64,000 nt of DNA from Furcasterigmium furcatum (lineage: Eukaryota; Ascomycota; Sordariomycetes; Glomerellales; Plectosphaerellaceae). Below, in pieces: positions 33,679 through 44,729 of the stretch. The notes below the pieces were generated by a model that did no database searches, was not told the origin of the DNA, and was given only the letters and a program-made list of their open reading frames with translations. The stretch lies in assembly GCA_001599815.1 (NCBI GenBank), contig BCIA01000004.1:3560082-3624081 (forward strand), in the 5' to 3' direction. Positions within the stretch are counted from its first letter, which is position 1. The number at the start of each line of letters is the position of its first letter. The position numbers were made by a program, and so were the translations under genes.

Positions 33679-35685
33679 ATGGGAATCAACTCTTCCTCTC
33701 ACGAGAGCACGGTTATCCCGTCGCCACAAGCGGCCGCACCCAAGACAGCCGTCCCTGAGGTGGCCGTTCCCGACAGCACGGAGCCCCTGGCGTCGCCCTT
33801 TACTTGCAAAGATGCTCCAATCGAGAATCATAGGCCGCTGAAAGTCAGAGTCATCGGTGCAGGTTACTCTGGCGTGTACATGGGCATCCGAATCCCGCAG
33901 CGACTGCGCAACATCGACCTCAAGATCTACGAGAAGAATGAGGGCATCGGTGGAACGTGGTGGGAGAACCGATACCCTGGATGCGCCTGCGATATTCCTT
34001 GTGAGTTCCGTCCTCAGAGGCCAAGTTCGTTACTGGAGACTAATGACGGTTGTTGCCAGCGCACTCATACCAGTATACCTTTGCCCCGAACAAGAACTGG
34101 TCCGGCTTCTACGCCCCTTCGAAGGAGATCTGCGAGTATATCCAGGGCGTTGCGGAGAAGTTTGGGGCCACTCGTTTCATCCACCTCAATCATAAGGTCA
34201 CGAGCGCAGTCTGGGACGAGACGTCGAAGAAGTGGTGAGTCTGTCCTCACCAATGTAGGCGGAGATCCGGACTGACAGCATGGCAGGACCATCACTGTCG
34301 AGAAGACCGACACTGGCGAGATCTACACCGAAGAGGCAGACATCGTCGTTGCTGCCCGCGGAAACCTCAATGACATGGCCTGGCCTGAGATCCCAGGTCT
34401 TGAGACTTTCAAAGGGAAAACCATGCACTCAGCGGATTGGGATGCTGAGTACGACTTCAAGAACAAGAAAGTCGGCGTCATCGGAGGAGGGTCGAGCTCG
34501 ATCCAGATCGTGCCTGAGTTGCAGCGAATCGAGGGCACTCAACTGAGTTGCTTTGTCCGGAGCAAGGTGTGGATTTCCAACCGCTTCGGCGACGAGATCA
34601 TGCAGCAGCTCGGTTGGGACCCTTCCGAGACGAAATGTAAGCCGCCGGCTCGTAAATTTCCTTTCCCAAGATGTTGACTTTGCTTCTTAGTCTCAGTCGA
34701 GCGTCTCGGCGAGTTTTTGAAAGACGAGGAAGCGTACCTCAAGTTCCGCAAGCGCGTGGAGGACGATGGCAACATGGTGCACAAGTCGACCATCCGTGGC
34801 TCGGACATGCAGTCTCTCTTCGTCGAGATGTTTGCGAAGATCACCCGGGAGCGCCTCGTCTCGCGTCCCGACCTACTTGAGTCCTTCTCTCCCACGTTTG
34901 GCGTCGGGTGCCGCCGTCTCACTCCAGGCCCTGGATATCTCGAGGCCTTGGTTCAGCCCAACGTTGACTTCATCACGGAGAGCATCGCGTCGATCAACGA
35001 AACCGGTTTGCGACTGGCAAGCGGTCGACAAGTCGATTTAGATGTCCTAGCCTGCGCAACGGGCTTCCACACGAGATCCGTCCCCCCCTTCCCGGTTGTT
35101 GGGAGAGGAGGACGGACCCTCGAGGAGAAGTTTGCCCCGTTCCCGGCGACCTACATCACGCTCGCGGTGGATAGCTTCCCTAACTACTTCATGATGCTCG
35201 GCCCCAACTCGGGAGTCGGAGCTGGGTCGATGACGTGTCTCCTCGAGGCGGAGGGCGACTACATCATGAAGTGCATCCGCAAGCTGCAGAAGGAGGACTA
35301 CGCCACGATGGAGCCGAAGCGCCAGCGTGTGCAGGACTTCTCTGACTATGTCGGGGACTACTTCCGCAAGACGGTCTACATGGATGACTGCAAGAGCTGG
35401 TACAAGACGGGATCCGGAAGGGGAGACCGCATCTCGGCGCTGTGGCCTGGAAGTATCCTGCATGCCATGGAGACATTCAGGGCTCCCCGGTGGGAGGACT
35501 TTGAGTTTGAGAGCCTGCACGAGAATCGCATGCGGTGGCTGGGTAACGGGTGGAGTGTCTGCGTGATGGAGGAGGAAGAGGAGGGCGACCCCAGCTGGTA
35601 TCTGAACCCGGATGTGGTTGATGTTCCGGTGAGCGGCCAGCCAGAGTTGGACCCGAGGATCAAGGCCAGGCCGTGGTCCCATTGA
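33679..35685 (+). CDS. Flavin-binding monooxygenase, Baeyer-Villiger type
   Basis: Four exons (33679-34000, 34060-34234, 34287-34636, 34691-35685; introns 52-59 nt), 613 residues. FAD-binding GAGYSG is at 60-65, followed by the GGTWWENRYPGCACDIPSHSYQ region across the first junction, typical of this class. The fingerprint FKGKTMHSADWD (about 207-218) matches FxGxxxHxxxWP/D, and the NADPH-binding VIGGGSSSIQ follows about 20 residues later. A further ATGF motif and GPNSGVGAGS come late, as in fungal StcW/BVMO-like enzymes. The likely reaction is NADPH- and oxygen-dependent insertion of oxygen next to a ketone, giving an ester or lactone; hydroxylation is an alternative. Two hydrolases able to cleave esters (37607, 38633) lie just downstream, matching a ketone-to-ester-to-acid route. 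The C-terminus PWSH is not a peroxisomal signal. Confidence 0.92.
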
Positions 35686-36428
35686 GGGCGCTGTGAACAG
35701 AACTCGCACACCTGATAGTTGAAAATGATTGAAGGATTCCTTTCCGGTTATGTGCTATTGCGCGTTGAAAAATTGATCAATCCGTGTGGTTTGGCTTGGA
35801 CGCTCCTTCGAATCTGCCCTGTGAAGCATCCCGCTACAAAAGACTTGGTGCAACCCTGCTGTCACATCTGACGATTGAACGAATGCCATCACTTCTTCTC
35901 CTTTGGCACCCGATGTTGGTCGTGTTTTCTCCGACACCATCGACATCGCAATCAGGGCATCTGAGGAAGCTGGCCGTCCCCTGCCATGCACCAGGGGACC
36001 CTCCCTGGCATCTGCTGGAGCCACTTCTGGCTGCTAAACGATCACGACATGGGTGTCGGGCCGCGACCCTTGACGCTTGGGAGAAACCTCGGTGACCAGC
36101 AACCGAATTGGAGAAGCTGAGCTGGGATAGTGCGGGTGGCCTGTGGCTGGAATGTCATCGGACATTGACCCTTATAAGTACTGACTAAGAAGTGCTAAGC
36201 AGTACCTGTTCCACTCCACGGCATTGGTGCGAGTTGCTTTGTGAGACGCAGTCACGTCACGCGCTGTGGAGGTTAAAGTTTGGTGATCATAAATATAATT
36301 GTTTAAACTTCTCCTTCATCACATCTCATTTCATATTGCCGGATCTCGCCGTCACTAGGCACTTCCGCTGAAGGTCGCAACTCGCCGTAGACCACGAATC
36401 AAGGACACCGCAACTTGAAGCTATCACC
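35686..36428. promoter_or_regulatory. Upstream region of the cupin gene
   Basis: 743 bp. The stretch 36286-36312 is AT-rich (ATAAATATAATTGTTTAAA) about 120-140 bp before the start codon and probably serves as the core promoter. No gene seen. Confidence 0.45.
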
Positions 36429-37079
36429 ATGTTCTCATTTCTCCGGGCACCTCTGCCACCGCGGACCAACAACACCGCCAATAACCCCATCATCTACGAA
36501 GATGGACGCTCGTCCGTCACGTTCGCTGCTCCCGGCTCCGACTACATCATGACCCATCGCATCCCGCCCACCACCAAAGACGGCGCCTCCATTATCGAGC
36601 CTCCCTTCCACTACCACATCTACCAGGACGAGTACTTCCACGTCCAATCCGGCAAGGGGCGATTCTACCGCGGCGTCGACCCCGAGCCCTTTGCCGTTCT
36701 CTCCGACGAACCCGGCGGCAAGACTACCGCGACGGTTAAGGCAGGGCGATACCACCGCTTCGAGAACGCGAGCGCGACGGATGATCTGGTCGTCGACATC
36801 CACCTGACGCCCGAATCGTACGAGGACGAGCAGCGATTCTTCAGGAACTTCTTCGGGTACCTGGACGACTGCAAGGGGTCACGTACCGCGCCGAGCTTCT
36901 TCCAGCTCATGGTCTTCCTGCACAGCGCCGACACGCCGTTCGCCGTCAAGCTGCCCTCGGAGTGGCTGGGCAAGGTCGCCAGCAGGCTGCTGCTCTGGGG
37001 CGCGGCATACTGGGGCAGATTCATTCTGGGGTATAAGCAGACCTATCCGGAGTACTATGAGGAGGGCAAGACCAGGTAA
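36429..37079 (+). CDS. Single-domain cupin protein
   Basis: One exon, 216 residues. Both cupin motifs are present. In motif 1, FHYHIYQDEYFHVQSG has metal-ligand His61, His63 and Glu68. In motif 2, KAGRYHRFENAS has His109 and Asn113 in the G-x2-H-x3-N pattern. The remaining about 80 residues are helical, with an amphipathic or weakly membrane-associated region (RLLLWGAAYWGRFILGY). By fold it binds a divalent metal and may be a dioxygenase, isomerase or non-enzymatic binding protein; the sequence does not decide. It lies between the Baeyer-Villiger gene and the formamidase-like hydrolase, all on the forward strand. Confidence 0.85.
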   Translation: MFSFLRAPLPPRTNNTANNPIIYEDGRSSVTFAAPGSDYIMTHRIPPTTKDGASIIEPPFHYHIYQDEYFHVQSGKGRFYRGVDPEPFAVLSDEPGGKTTATVKAGRYHRFENASATDDLVVDIHLTPESYEDEQRFFRNFFGYLDDCKGSRTAPSFFQLMVFLHSADTPFAVKLPSEWLGKVASRLLLWGAAYWGRFILGYKQTYPEYYEEGKTR

Positions 37080-37606
37080 TCGGCCCATGTGCACGAAAGG
37101 AACGTTCACATTCAATTGGTTTCCCAGGGTGGTTGTATTAATCATGCTCAAGCTTCGACGTCTTGGTACTCGATGGGTTCGCATTGCAACTATCCGCACC
37201 TGTTGATCATATGCGGCAATGGTACCATGTGGTATCATGTTTGCCCCGGCTATCCTTGAGTCTCATCGGGATCCGTAGCTTAGATACCCTGTCCCGGAGT
37301 GGTATTGATAGTCAAAGCAAGGAGATAATTCGGCTTTGCTGTGCATCTTGTTCCGCGCGAGACCACGAGAGTGGAGTGTGAGATACCGGACCGGCCCCTC
37401 CGCGATGGTCAACATCCGCAGGTTGCCGCCGGATAATGCACCCGGCACAAGCCGCAGTGCAACGCAGCGATCGACCACGATACAAAAGGAGATGAGGTCC
37501 CAGATCGTCGACAATCAGCCATAAGGCCTACTAATACTAAATCATCAGATAAAAGACTGTGTGTTGTTGGGTTGCGGTCGGACCCTTCCTGAGCTTCATC
37601 ACCAAA
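37080..37606. promoter_or_regulatory. Upstream region of the formamidase-like gene
   Basis: 527 bp between two forward genes with no recognisable coding content; CGG/CCG triplets cluster at about 37390-37440. Confidence 0.4.
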
Positions 37607-38596
37607 ATGGCGTTAAACAGCTGGGCATCGATTCCCTGGACCTCTGCCGGCACACCTCAGGTGGGCTGGCACAAGCATCCGGTTCCCTACGTACCAAACG
37701 CCACATACCTCCATACTGTTGACCTCTGGGTGCCACTCGCTTCGGATGGTTCTACAACCCCTCCGTTCGCGGAGGAAGTCCCTCATCATCCCGGGCCATG
37801 GCTCGTCTACATCCACGGCGGCGCCTGGCGAGACCCCCTCGTCGACTCGACTTCCTTCGAGGCCACCGCGCTCAGGATCCTCGCGGCCAACCACGCCGCC
37901 CCGTTGGCAGGCATTGCATCCATCAACTACCCTTTGAGCCCCCATCCCAACCACCCGACCCATCCCGCTCCTCCCAAGAGCTCATGCCAGCCCATCGATG
38001 AGGCCCGCACCGCGAAGCACCCTGACCATATCCGGGCCGTGCTCTCGGCTCTGGGATATCTGCAGAACGAGCTCGGCATCGCACAGGAGTACATCCTCGG
38101 GGGCCACAGCTGCGGTGCGACTCTTGCTTTCCAGGTCGCGATGGACTCGAAGCGGTGGGTCGGAGCAGACGGCGAGGCGACCGCGAACTTCACGAAGCCC
38201 AGCGTTCTCGTTGGGCTCAACGGGCTGTACGATCTTGCGCAGTTCATCAGCCATCCGGATGAGTCGCACGCTGACCTGGTCCCGGTCTACGACGCCTTCA
38301 CAAGGGGTGCGTTCGGGGACGATGAGCAGGTGTGGAGGGACGTCTGCCCGACCGTTGTTGAGGACTGGAAGTCGGAGTGGCCCGAGGGCAAGGAGGTTTT
38401 CATCGTTCAGAGCAAGGAGGATGGTCTGGTCCCTTACTCCCAGACCGAGCTTATGAAGCAGAGGCTCGCCGAGACGTCGGACCTGACCGTTAAGGAGATG
38501 GATGCTGGTGGTGACCACAATGACCTGTGGAAGGAGGGGGACAGACTTGCCGAGATCATGTTGGAGGTTTTGAGCGACTTCTCGAAGACCGGATAG
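37607..38596 (+). CDS. Alpha/beta hydrolase, kynurenine-formamidase (BNA7)-like
   Basis: A single exon of 329 residues from the ATG at 37607. The hormone-sensitive-lipase-type HGGAW oxyanion motif is at 70-74 (LVYIHGGAWRDP). Nucleophile Ser168 is in GGHSCGATLAFQ, the acid is in QSKEDGLVPY and the His is in AGGDHNDLW near 314, as in Bna7-type arylformamidases (N-formylkynurenine to kynurenine plus formate in the tryptophan/NAD pathway). A long Pro/His insert (residues 110-125) is odd. The cluster context, next to a ketone monooxygenase and a carboxylesterase, makes an ester- or amide-hydrolysing role on another substrate just as likely. No signal peptide. It ends 36 bp from the converging esterase gene. 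Confidence 0.85.
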   Translation: MALNSWASIPWTSAGTPQVGWHKHPVPYVPNATYLHTVDLWVPLASDGSTTPPFAEEVPHHPGPWLVYIHGGAWRDPLVDSTSFEATALRILAANHAAPLAGIASINYPLSPHPNHPTHPAPPKSSCQPIDEARTAKHPDHIRAVLSALGYLQNELGIAQEYILGGHSCGATLAFQVAMDSKRWVGADGEATANFTKPSVLVGLNGLYDLAQFISHPDESHADLVPVYDAFTRGAFGDDEQVWRDVCPTVVEDWKSEWPEGKEVFIVQSKEDGLVPYSQTELMKQRLAETSDLTVKEMDAGGDHNDLWKEGDRLAEIMLEVLSDFSKTG

Positions 38597-38632
38597 ACCA
38601 ATTGGAGCGAGCAACAAATCTTATCTTGTAGT

Positions 38633-40411
38633 CTATCTCAAGAAGTACGCGTTCCATCCCTTGGACAGCTCATCGAGTCCTATCTCATCCCACAATTCTC
38701 GAATCTCACGGCCAGGGCCGGCGTCGTGATGGTGCAGTGTAGTGACGGAAGCCTCTTCGGCCCCGCTGGGCCCGTATACTCTCATCTGACCTCCAGCCTG
38801 GAAGCTTGGCCACGGCGCATCCCCATATGCAAAGCGGACGACATCGGCCGCGAACGTCTCGGCCACCCTAACCTGCTCGGGATCCATGAACTGTCGGTAA
38901 TTCAAGAACAGATATGCCACATCTTGCACGTGAGTTGACCGCCCTTTGTTAGGTCCCTCCCAGGGGTTCGGCTCCTGGAAGTAGTAGAGCCAGGACTCCT
39001 CTGGCCAAGACTCTGCATACGCTTTCGCAGCTGTGAAATACTTGATGTCCGTCGCCAACTGTAGGATGCTGATGCGAGCGGCAGCCACATCGACGCCCTG
39101 CGTTCCCTCAGGAAGGAGCCCGTAATGGCCCAGAAGCCTCCTGGCAGCAGGTTGACGTTGTTCGTCAACGGCCTGAATGAAGATGTTTGAAAATTCCGTG
39201 ACGAAGTCGTCTTCGTTTCTGTTGGCAAAGAGGCCGAGAATCTCGAAAATACCTCCGTCAAAACTTGTCGAGCCGATCATAAAAGGCACACTACGCTTTG
39301 TGTGGTGGCTCGCCTGGAGACCGGCAAACGAGGGAAACTCGGCATCATCGACGACAGGTCCCATTGGGACGCTCATCGGGATCTTGGATAGCACGTCCTC
39401 TGGTGACTTCGCAATTAGCCGAGAAACCTGTTCACCTGGAGCCAATGACGGATCGATGTCGAGGCTCTCCAGGACACGCCGGTAGGCCTCTTGAGCAACA
39501 GAGGCCGGAATGACAGCTGCGGAAAGCTTGCTCCCGCTCATTGAGACGGCTCTGTGGAACATCGGCTCATCGTCAACAAGATCGAAGAGGTGCGTAACCG
39601 AGCCTACAAAACAACGTTAATAGTCACGAATATCTCGGCCCAGGCAAGGTGGGAGACTTACCTCCGCCGGCGCTCTGTCCAACAACTGTCACTCGCTCAG
39701 GGTCACCTCCGAAGCCTGCAATGTTTCGTGCAACCCATTGGAGGGCGGCCTTCTGGTCCAACAATCCTCGGTTTCGAGGCAACCCAGCTGCTCGAAGCTC
39801 TTCACTGTCTAGGAAGCCAGGTGCTCCAAGGCGGTAACTTCGAAGATGGACTGGTCAACCTTGAACCGGACAGCCTCTTCTGGGACACGAAATCCCCAGA
39901 CTTACTTGATAGAGACTGCAACAATGGGCTGGCCTTTCAAGGTTGCAAAGGCCACAAGATTACCCAAGTCGTAATGAGGGGCCCAGTTTCCGCCGAAGAG
40001 AAAACCGCCGCCATGGACGAAGACCAGGACTGGGTGACCTTTGGTGGGGTGTACGGGTAACCCGGCTGGCACGGTGACGTTCAGGTTGAGGCCTTCCAAG
40101 TCCGAGATGGGAGGTATGGGCGGTTTCTCCAGCTCTTTTTGAATGAGGCCAAACTCGATGTCATGGCCAACAGGAGGAGCCAGGACCGTTGGTCTGTGAG
40201 GAATCGTCAGCTGTAGTCCTGGCTGGAGCATATGAATCCCAACTGACCCGTGTTTGGTGGCATTCACGCCGCCTGGATAGTCGGATTTGACGGCTGGGGC
40301 CGCGAATCTGTGTGTCAAGGTAGCGTAGGGAATGCCCAGATATTGGACCACATCCCGGTTCTGAGTTCCCGTCACGGGTCCCAGCTGGGGGTGCTCGAGG
40401 GTCGTCGCCAT
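38633..40411 (-). CDS. Type-B carboxylesterase, cytosolic
   Basis: Three reverse exons (39906-40411, 39662-39837, 38633-39603; introns 68 and 58 nt), 550 residues. The N-terminus TTLEHPQLGPVTGTQNRDVVQYLGIPYA and VLVFVHGGGFLFGG (oxyanion hole) are typical of the family. The nucleophile Ser is in VTVVGQSAGG at the end of exon 2, the acidic residue is the Asp in STSFDGGIFEI, and the His is in STHVQDVAYLF. There is no signal peptide, so it should be intracellular, unlike the many secreted members. By family it cleaves carboxylic esters. Coupled to the Baeyer-Villiger-type enzyme nearby, it could open the ester product (inference). It is divergent from the Zn2Cys6 gene at 41103. Confidence 0.92.
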
Positions 40412-41102
40412 GATTGTTGGAGGTCGGTGGCTCGGGGACCGGCGAGATACACGGCTTCCGGTCTGAAAGTGTCCACTAACCTGGAAGGCTTACGTGCTAG
40501 AAGTTATCCACGCAGATTGACTCGGCGCTGTTGATATGTGCCACCAGTGACAACCTGGCAGGATGCATCTCAGGAGTTTACCCCATGTTGAGGCACTTTG
40601 GTGTCAGATCCGACAGAGGTTCCGCCGCTTCCGGTGCGCTTGCCGACGCTGAGTGAGCGCCACCTGTGAGGGGACGGAGTACCACGAGGACGCTGGGGAT
40701 AAGCCGCCATGCCGTCTCCAGCCATGATCCCGGCTCGGGCTCGACTCGGCCTCGTTAGCTTGCCCCTCCCCCATACCAAGCAGACAGCGCTAGCGGTCCC
40801 CTGGAACCACTAGACGATACGCACGCCCGCTGAGGCTTGATAGTTCTTTGACCTGGAGATAGTACTGTCTGAGTTGAGATAAGCCTGTGGAGAGGGCTGG
40901 GAGCACAGGCGATCGAGTGAGGGGTTGCCGAAAGGCGAAGCCTCGGTGATTTCGGGAGCGTGACCGCATTCCAGGGCCGTCCGGTCTCGAGGGTTGATAT
41001 CCGCCAGACTTCACCGCGTAAGCCAGCTGGGTCCCTCACTTCAGGGCATCGTCTTCCGATTCCAGCACGCCTTCAGACTCAGAGACACAGCCAGAGTCGG
41101 CC
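40412..41102. promoter_or_regulatory. Divergent promoter region, esterase / Zn2Cys6 gene
   Basis: 691 bp between two start codons. The regulator could act on the esterase promoter opposite (inference). No coding gene or repeat seen. Confidence 0.45.
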
Positions 41103-43586
41103 ATGCCCCGCCCCAAAGTGCGCCCCGAAGACCGCCAACGCGCGGTCAAGGCCTGCGTGCCGTGCAAGAACAGCAAGAAGCGGTGCGACTCCCGCACACC
41201 TTGCTCCAACTGCTGCCGAAGAGACTGCGAGTCGGCATGCACCTACGACGATGACGGATACGTGAGGTCAAGGCCATCGCAGTCTCGGCGCGCCACAGCA
41301 AGCAGCAGCATCGATGGCGGGCGAAGGAACACGGCAGCGCCTCCAATGAGTATCGACGGCCACAGCATCGGCATGGACAGCGTCATGTACCACGATTCGA
41401 TGCACTCACATGCTCCGCATACCCCTGAATCCACCTTGGCACCGTGCTCAGATGCAACGCCCGACATTCAGACATCGCCTCGTTTGCCAATGGCACATGG
41501 TGAGATACCAAGTGGGCGAACAATGCTCAACTCAAAAGGGGAGAAGGGTGAGTCGGAACGCCCCCGCCAGTATTTGCAGCATCAACTAACGCCGGCGGCT
41601 GTGATGCAGTCCACATGGGAGACTCTGCTTCGCTGTCTTTCCTGCACTTCCTGCGACAGATACTACTCCATTATATGGGTCCCTCTCCGTTCACGGATAA
41701 TAAGAGGGCGAATGTGATGCTCGAGGCCGTTGTCCCACAGACGAGGTCAGCCGAAGTGCCAGAAGGAAGTCCTGGGAGCGATCTAGTATTCGAAGAGGAG
41801 AAGGAGTACCTGGAGAGATTCTTCACTGCTGTGAGTCCGATGTCTTTGTCTTTTATGATGTGAAGCTAACATACTTTAGACAACGGGGATCATCTTCCTG
41901 TTCTCGCCAGACCAGATGTTCAAGATGTTAGAGGAGCGGGAGCGATCTTCTACTGACAACCCGCAGCCCTCGTCCGAGCGGGATGCCATTGTCGATTTAG
42001 CTATTGCCATCGGAGGTCAGTGCTGCGATACCACGCCAGAGAGTCTGCGGCACGCACACAAACGCTTCGAGCGAGCGCAAAAGGTGGGTTTCGACGGGAT
42101 GCTACTCGATCCCAGCCTGGACATGATATGCATCTTCTTGCTCATGAGTATCTACATGCTGGGCGCTTGCCGACGAAACGGCGCTTTCATGTATCTGGGT
42201 GTCGCGGCTCGGTCGGCTCACGCTCTTGGTTTGCATGTCCCGGAATCATACCTTCACTTGGAACCCGGCGAGCACAGCCTACGGTAAGTGATGGATGTGG
42301 TGTTGACTCGGCAGCGGAGACTAACGCCGGCGCAGCTCCCAAATATGGAAAAGCCTTCGTATCCTCGACATCGCCATCGGCTCCGTCCTCTCTCGGCCGC
42401 CAGCATCGTCTCCAAAAGGGCCACATCCCGAGTTTCTCATGGCAAATTGCGACGAGAGGTCGAATCCCTCTCTGCCAGAATTCCTCTCCATGTCGGCGAG
42501 CTTCGAAGTCTGCTCGATCCTAGAACAGATCATGGACCATCTCGATCACAAACGCGATGTCAACCTGGCCTCTATCGAGGACTTCCTCACCCGGCTGCGC
42601 CAATGGAGTCAGTCAATACCTGCGAGCGTGCGCTTCTCCTCGGTCAGCTGGCCCATGACGCCGGAACACCGACGCCAGGCGTTGGGCAACTTTGCAGTCT
42701 CGTGCTTCTACTACTTCGCCGTCATCCTGATCACGAGGCCTGTCTTGATCTCATATCTACTCACAAGGCTCAAGATGTCAGATCCATCAGCAGAAGCACC
42801 CAGCTCCCCGCGGCCCTTGCCGCCTGAGGCCGAGCAGATCGCGCAGGTGTGCGTTGATGCCGCCATTTTGATGGCAGAGACGGCGAGGAGAGCACAGACA
42901 GCAGGTCTACTGATACAAAACATGTGTTTGCTCAAGTTAGTATCTTCCGTTGCATTGAAAAGTCTCTTACTCATGTCATCTACAGAGCATGGCTGTTCAG
43001 TGCAAGCCTTGTCCTCGGCTTCTCTATCTTTGTCGAGGCATCTTGCCCGTCCTCTTCCGGCACCAGTTTCGAGGCTGAGGGCGCCCTCCACGGAAGCATC
43101 AGCGTCATCAAGGGCCTTGCACGGACAAGCCCGCAGGCTCACCATTATCTCGACGTCCTGACGGAATTCCTCGCCGCCATCAAGAAACACCGAGAGCGTC
43201 TGGTTCCTCCGCGTCGAAGGGGCAGTGGGCAGTATCTGAGCCAGATCTTCGTGCTTGACCAGGAGCGGTCCACTCCTGGTGACCCTGAGATGGATGTATC
43301 CCCAGCACCGTTGGGCGCCGGCAGCATCAACCCTGACATGGCCGTGGAAGCTGGCGGTGATCCCTCTGGCGCCGGGTTGTGGATGCTTCAGCAGGCAGCC
43401 GAGGCAACGCAGGGAATGAGCGAGATATGGAAGTTTCCAGACGCAGGTCCCAGTTTCGGAGCATCAGGGGCCGGTTCTGCATCCATGGGAGCATTTGACC
43501 TCGACTGGGGCTCCATCTCACTTCAGGTCACCGAGAGCTCATTGTTCGAGACGGATCCGTTCATGAGCATGCTTGACCAGTTCTAG
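41103..43586 (+). CDS. Zn2Cys6 transcription factor with fungal TF domain
   Basis: Five exons (41103-41547, 41610-41830, 41880-42283, 42336-42935, 42986-43586; introns 49-62 nt), 756 residues. The zinc cluster ACVPCKNSKKRCDSRTPCSNC has cysteines 18, 21, 28, 34 and 37, with the last ligand at 42 or 46. The serine-rich linker (55-145) is followed by HMGDSASLSFLHFLRQIL, then MLGACRRNGAFMYLGVAARSAHALGLH, the diagnostic core of the Fungal_trans domain. The C-terminal tail is Gly/Pro/Ser rich and acidic at the end (AFDLDWGSISLQ, DPFMSMLDQF), a plausible activation region. It is the central regulator between the two halves of the catabolic block and a natural candidate for its control. Confidence 0.9.
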
Positions 43587-43717
43587 TCGAATGATTGATG
43601 TACAAAACCACGAGAACATAGGTACGCAAAGTCCATGCTGGAGATGTAAGAATTCCATGCTCTGCTACTTGTTCTGTGAGGTCTCGCTGCGTGATCGACG
43701 CACCGATCATATCCGAC

Positions 43718-44090
43718 CTACTCCAGCGCATTTTCGAAGTACACCATCATTGCCCCCGAGTGCACCGTCTTGACGAAGCTCTTCAGCTTGGCGTGGGCGC
43801 TGCATTCGTTGTCGTAGTAGGCCATATCCTCGGGCGAGGCAAAGGTGGACTGCACCGCGAAATTGAAACCCTGGTCTCTTGGATTGGGGAATGCTGTCCC
43901 TGCCTTCACGCCGAGGATGTAAGGCTCGCCATTCTGCATTGTTTCCAATCAGCATGCTGCGGCGAGGGGATGCGGAAGAAGCGCTTCCCACCTTCAGGGC
44001 TTTTTGTTGCATACTCCTGTACAACTCGAGGAGCTTCGCCCGGTCCTCCTCCTTGCTTATCTTGAACAGGGTGATGCGATTGACGGTCAT
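43718..44090 (-). CDS. Stress-responsive dimeric A/B-barrel (Dabb-like) small protein
   Basis: Two reverse exons (43992-44090 and 43718-43933, 58-nt intron), 104 residues. MTVNRITLFKISKEEDRAKLLELY, PYILGVKAG, NFAVQSTFASPEDMAYYDNECSAHAKLKSFV and a terminal VYFENALE follow the Dabb pattern: a beta strand, a helix, repeated, with a conserved hydrophobic pocket. Such proteins dimerise. Some are enzymes on polyketide or aromatic intermediates and others have no known activity. An in-frame ATG upstream at about 44138 would add 16 serine-rich residues; the start at 44090 gives the normal N-terminus. It follows the FAD monooxygenase on the same strand. Confidence 0.82.
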
Positions 44091-44729
44091 TGTGGTGAAG
44101 GTTACGAGTACTGAGGACGAAGATGATGTGTGAGACATCAACAGTGACACTGGTGACTTTTAGATTCACATTGACGGGGAGTTTGTGCTTGGGCACCCCT
44201 TGCATCGGGTTGGTGATGCTGGGGCAAAGCTCGGAATGCCCGGAAAGCTTCGGAATCGGGCTTCACTCGGCGTTGGGAGCGGCTGGCTGGCCGCGTTTGA
44301 CCCCTGAAGAGCCCTGAGCACGAGGTTCCCATCATCGCCGCTCCATCACCGTCAAAAAGTTGGACATGCGAAGAAACAATCATTTTGGCATTTGATTGTT
44401 TCGATGCCTTTTTCGTCTGGTTCCCTCAACTTCATGCACGAGACCATGCACCAAGTAGAATCAGTGACATGGATCTATCTCCTTGGATTTCCAGCTATCG
44501 AGGGGATGAGGTTCTTGGAGTAAAATTTGATTTTCTACATTACGATTCAATCTATCCGCAAAACCGTATCTGCCATTTCTCTGGGCGCCGAAGGAGATGT
44601 CTCGCTGTGGTGACTTCACAGACCACTCCGTGGACAGCTCGAGAGGAAGAAGAAAAAGACACACATGACGATTCACTGGTATTTGTTGGCCCCTTAGTAA
44701 GGTGTTTAGAATGGACGATCAACTCGCCT
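44091..44729. promoter_or_regulatory. Intergenic region, A/B-barrel gene promoter
   Basis: 639 bp between the stop of the FAD monooxygenase and the start of the A/B-barrel gene, both reverse. The part at 44380-44700 is less GC-rich. No gene supported. Confidence 0.4.

Noticed and set aside
34287..35685. Peroxisomal signal on the Baeyer-Villiger-type enzyme
   Set aside because: It ends WSH, which does not fit [SAC][KRH][LM]; the enzyme is therefore left out of the tagged set.
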